From the NCBI GenBank assembly GCA_965230345.1, contig CBDDKR010000002.1, positions 2,914,001-2,978,000 of the forward strand: a DNA stretch of 64,000 bases, given 5' to 3'. Origin of the DNA: JADKBO01 sp965230345 (GTDB lineage: Bacteria; Bacteroidota; Bacteroidia; Chitinophagales; Saprospiraceae). The position numbers and the translations under genes were made by a program. The notes under the pieces are model-generated. The model searched no databases and was not told the origin of the DNA. It saw only the letters and a program-made list of their open reading frames with translations. Of this stretch, positions 63,720-64,000 are shown piece by piece; the stretch's first letter is position 1; every line of letters begins with the position of its first letter.

Positions 63720-64000
63720 TTATTTCGTTACTGTATATCCACATTTAACATCCGGAACCAAAGGCAACTCAGTTACCTCTTCTCCTTTAATTTCATTTCC
63801 GTCTAATTTTAGGGTTACTTTGAAATCTCCATTTTTGTACTCAGCTTTACACCCATCAACAGTAAATGTTCTGGTGGTAAGAGGATCCGTTACTTCAATC
63901 TCATTTTCATTTGCACCTTCTGTGATATTAAGTGTAAATGTTGAAAAAGCAGCATGACCCACACAATTTGATGTTCCAGTATACTCACCAATAAAGTCAG
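63720..64000 (-). CDS. C-terminal part of a small secreted/lipoprotein-like protein
   Basis: The frame continues past the right edge: before the GTG at 63962 it reads DFIGEYTGTSNCVGH, so that GTG is not the start. The visible 93 residues form a beta-rich domain (FSTFTLNITEGANENEIEV, FKVTLKLDGNEIKGEEV) that resembles small Bacteroidota lipoprotein domains with a FIGxYxGTSxC opening. The N-terminus and any signal peptide are outside the window. Function unknown. Confidence 0.65.
   Translation of the reverse strand, partial: DFIGEYTGTSNCVGHAAFSTFTLNITEGANENEIEVTDPLTTRTFTVDGCKAEYKNGDFKVTLKLDGNEIKGEEVTELPLVPDVKCGYTVTK

Overview
The window looks like a chromosomal piece of an AT-rich member of the Bacteroidota, probably a free-living (perhaps marine, Saprospirales- or Flavobacteriales-like) species. 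The reasons are a PorP/SprF protein, GldC, two large secreted proteins with type IX secretion (T9SS) sorting domains, several promoters of the Bacteroidota form TAnnTTTG, a futalosine-pathway gene (mqnB) and a long Bacteroidota-type NusB. The genus is inference; no rRNA gene is present.

Bases 1-8130 form an accessory segment. It holds the 3' part of a very large RHS/YD-repeat protein with a variable C-terminal tip, a small membrane protein 5 bases downstream (possible immunity partner), an XRE repressor, and a divergently transcribed, decayed CHC2 zinc-finger (primase-type) gene that still has a promoter and a terminator. Two GAAC-N6-GTTC palindromes sit in the divergent promoter region. Next, on the minus strand, is a SAM hydrolase - ABM-domain - aroB operon. 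Bases about 10.4-13.0 kb contain no credible gene: they are a mosaic of 258-bp and 147-bp tandem repeats whose perfect or near-perfect hairpins all have six-base loops ending in CAAG.

Bases 13-20 kb carry an AsmA-like protein, infC and clpC on the minus strand, with a possible attenuator between clpC and infC. Bases 20-32 kb hold a giant T9SS type B protein, a polyprenyl diphosphate synthase, a T9SS type A protein with a dockerin-like module, a glycosyltransferase, and a membrane protein/GT4 glycosyltransferase pair. Bases 32-38.6 kb hold pckA, an AhpD-like protein, gldC, an S24-type regulator, a PorP/SprF protein and a 2[4Fe-4S] ferredoxin.

Bases 38.9-45.5 kb hold an overlapping flippase/DUF3810 pair and a tightly packed minus-strand operon (membrane glycosyltransferase, GNAT, unknown protein, mqnB, methyltransferase). 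Bases 45.8-49.8 kb are a compact plus-strand operon: moaC, a MobA-like gene broken by a frameshift in a run of nine T, a Pif1/RecD-type helicase and threonine aldolase. The rest is mainly housekeeping: CotH lipoprotein, nusB, MATE transporter, tRNA-Gly and tRNA-Leu, an FMN reductase, an RluD-type pseudouridine synthase, a PLP-dependent sulfur amino-acid enzyme, a dicarboxylate symporter, a GH113-like hydrolase, a DEAD-box helicase, a cold-shock protein, a CvfB-like protein and a truncated secreted protein at the right edge.

All calls rest on reading the sequence and recalled family knowledge; no database search was run. Where an upstream ATG, TTG or GTG was possible, the start was chosen from signal peptides, family N-termini, promoter position or neighbour spacing.
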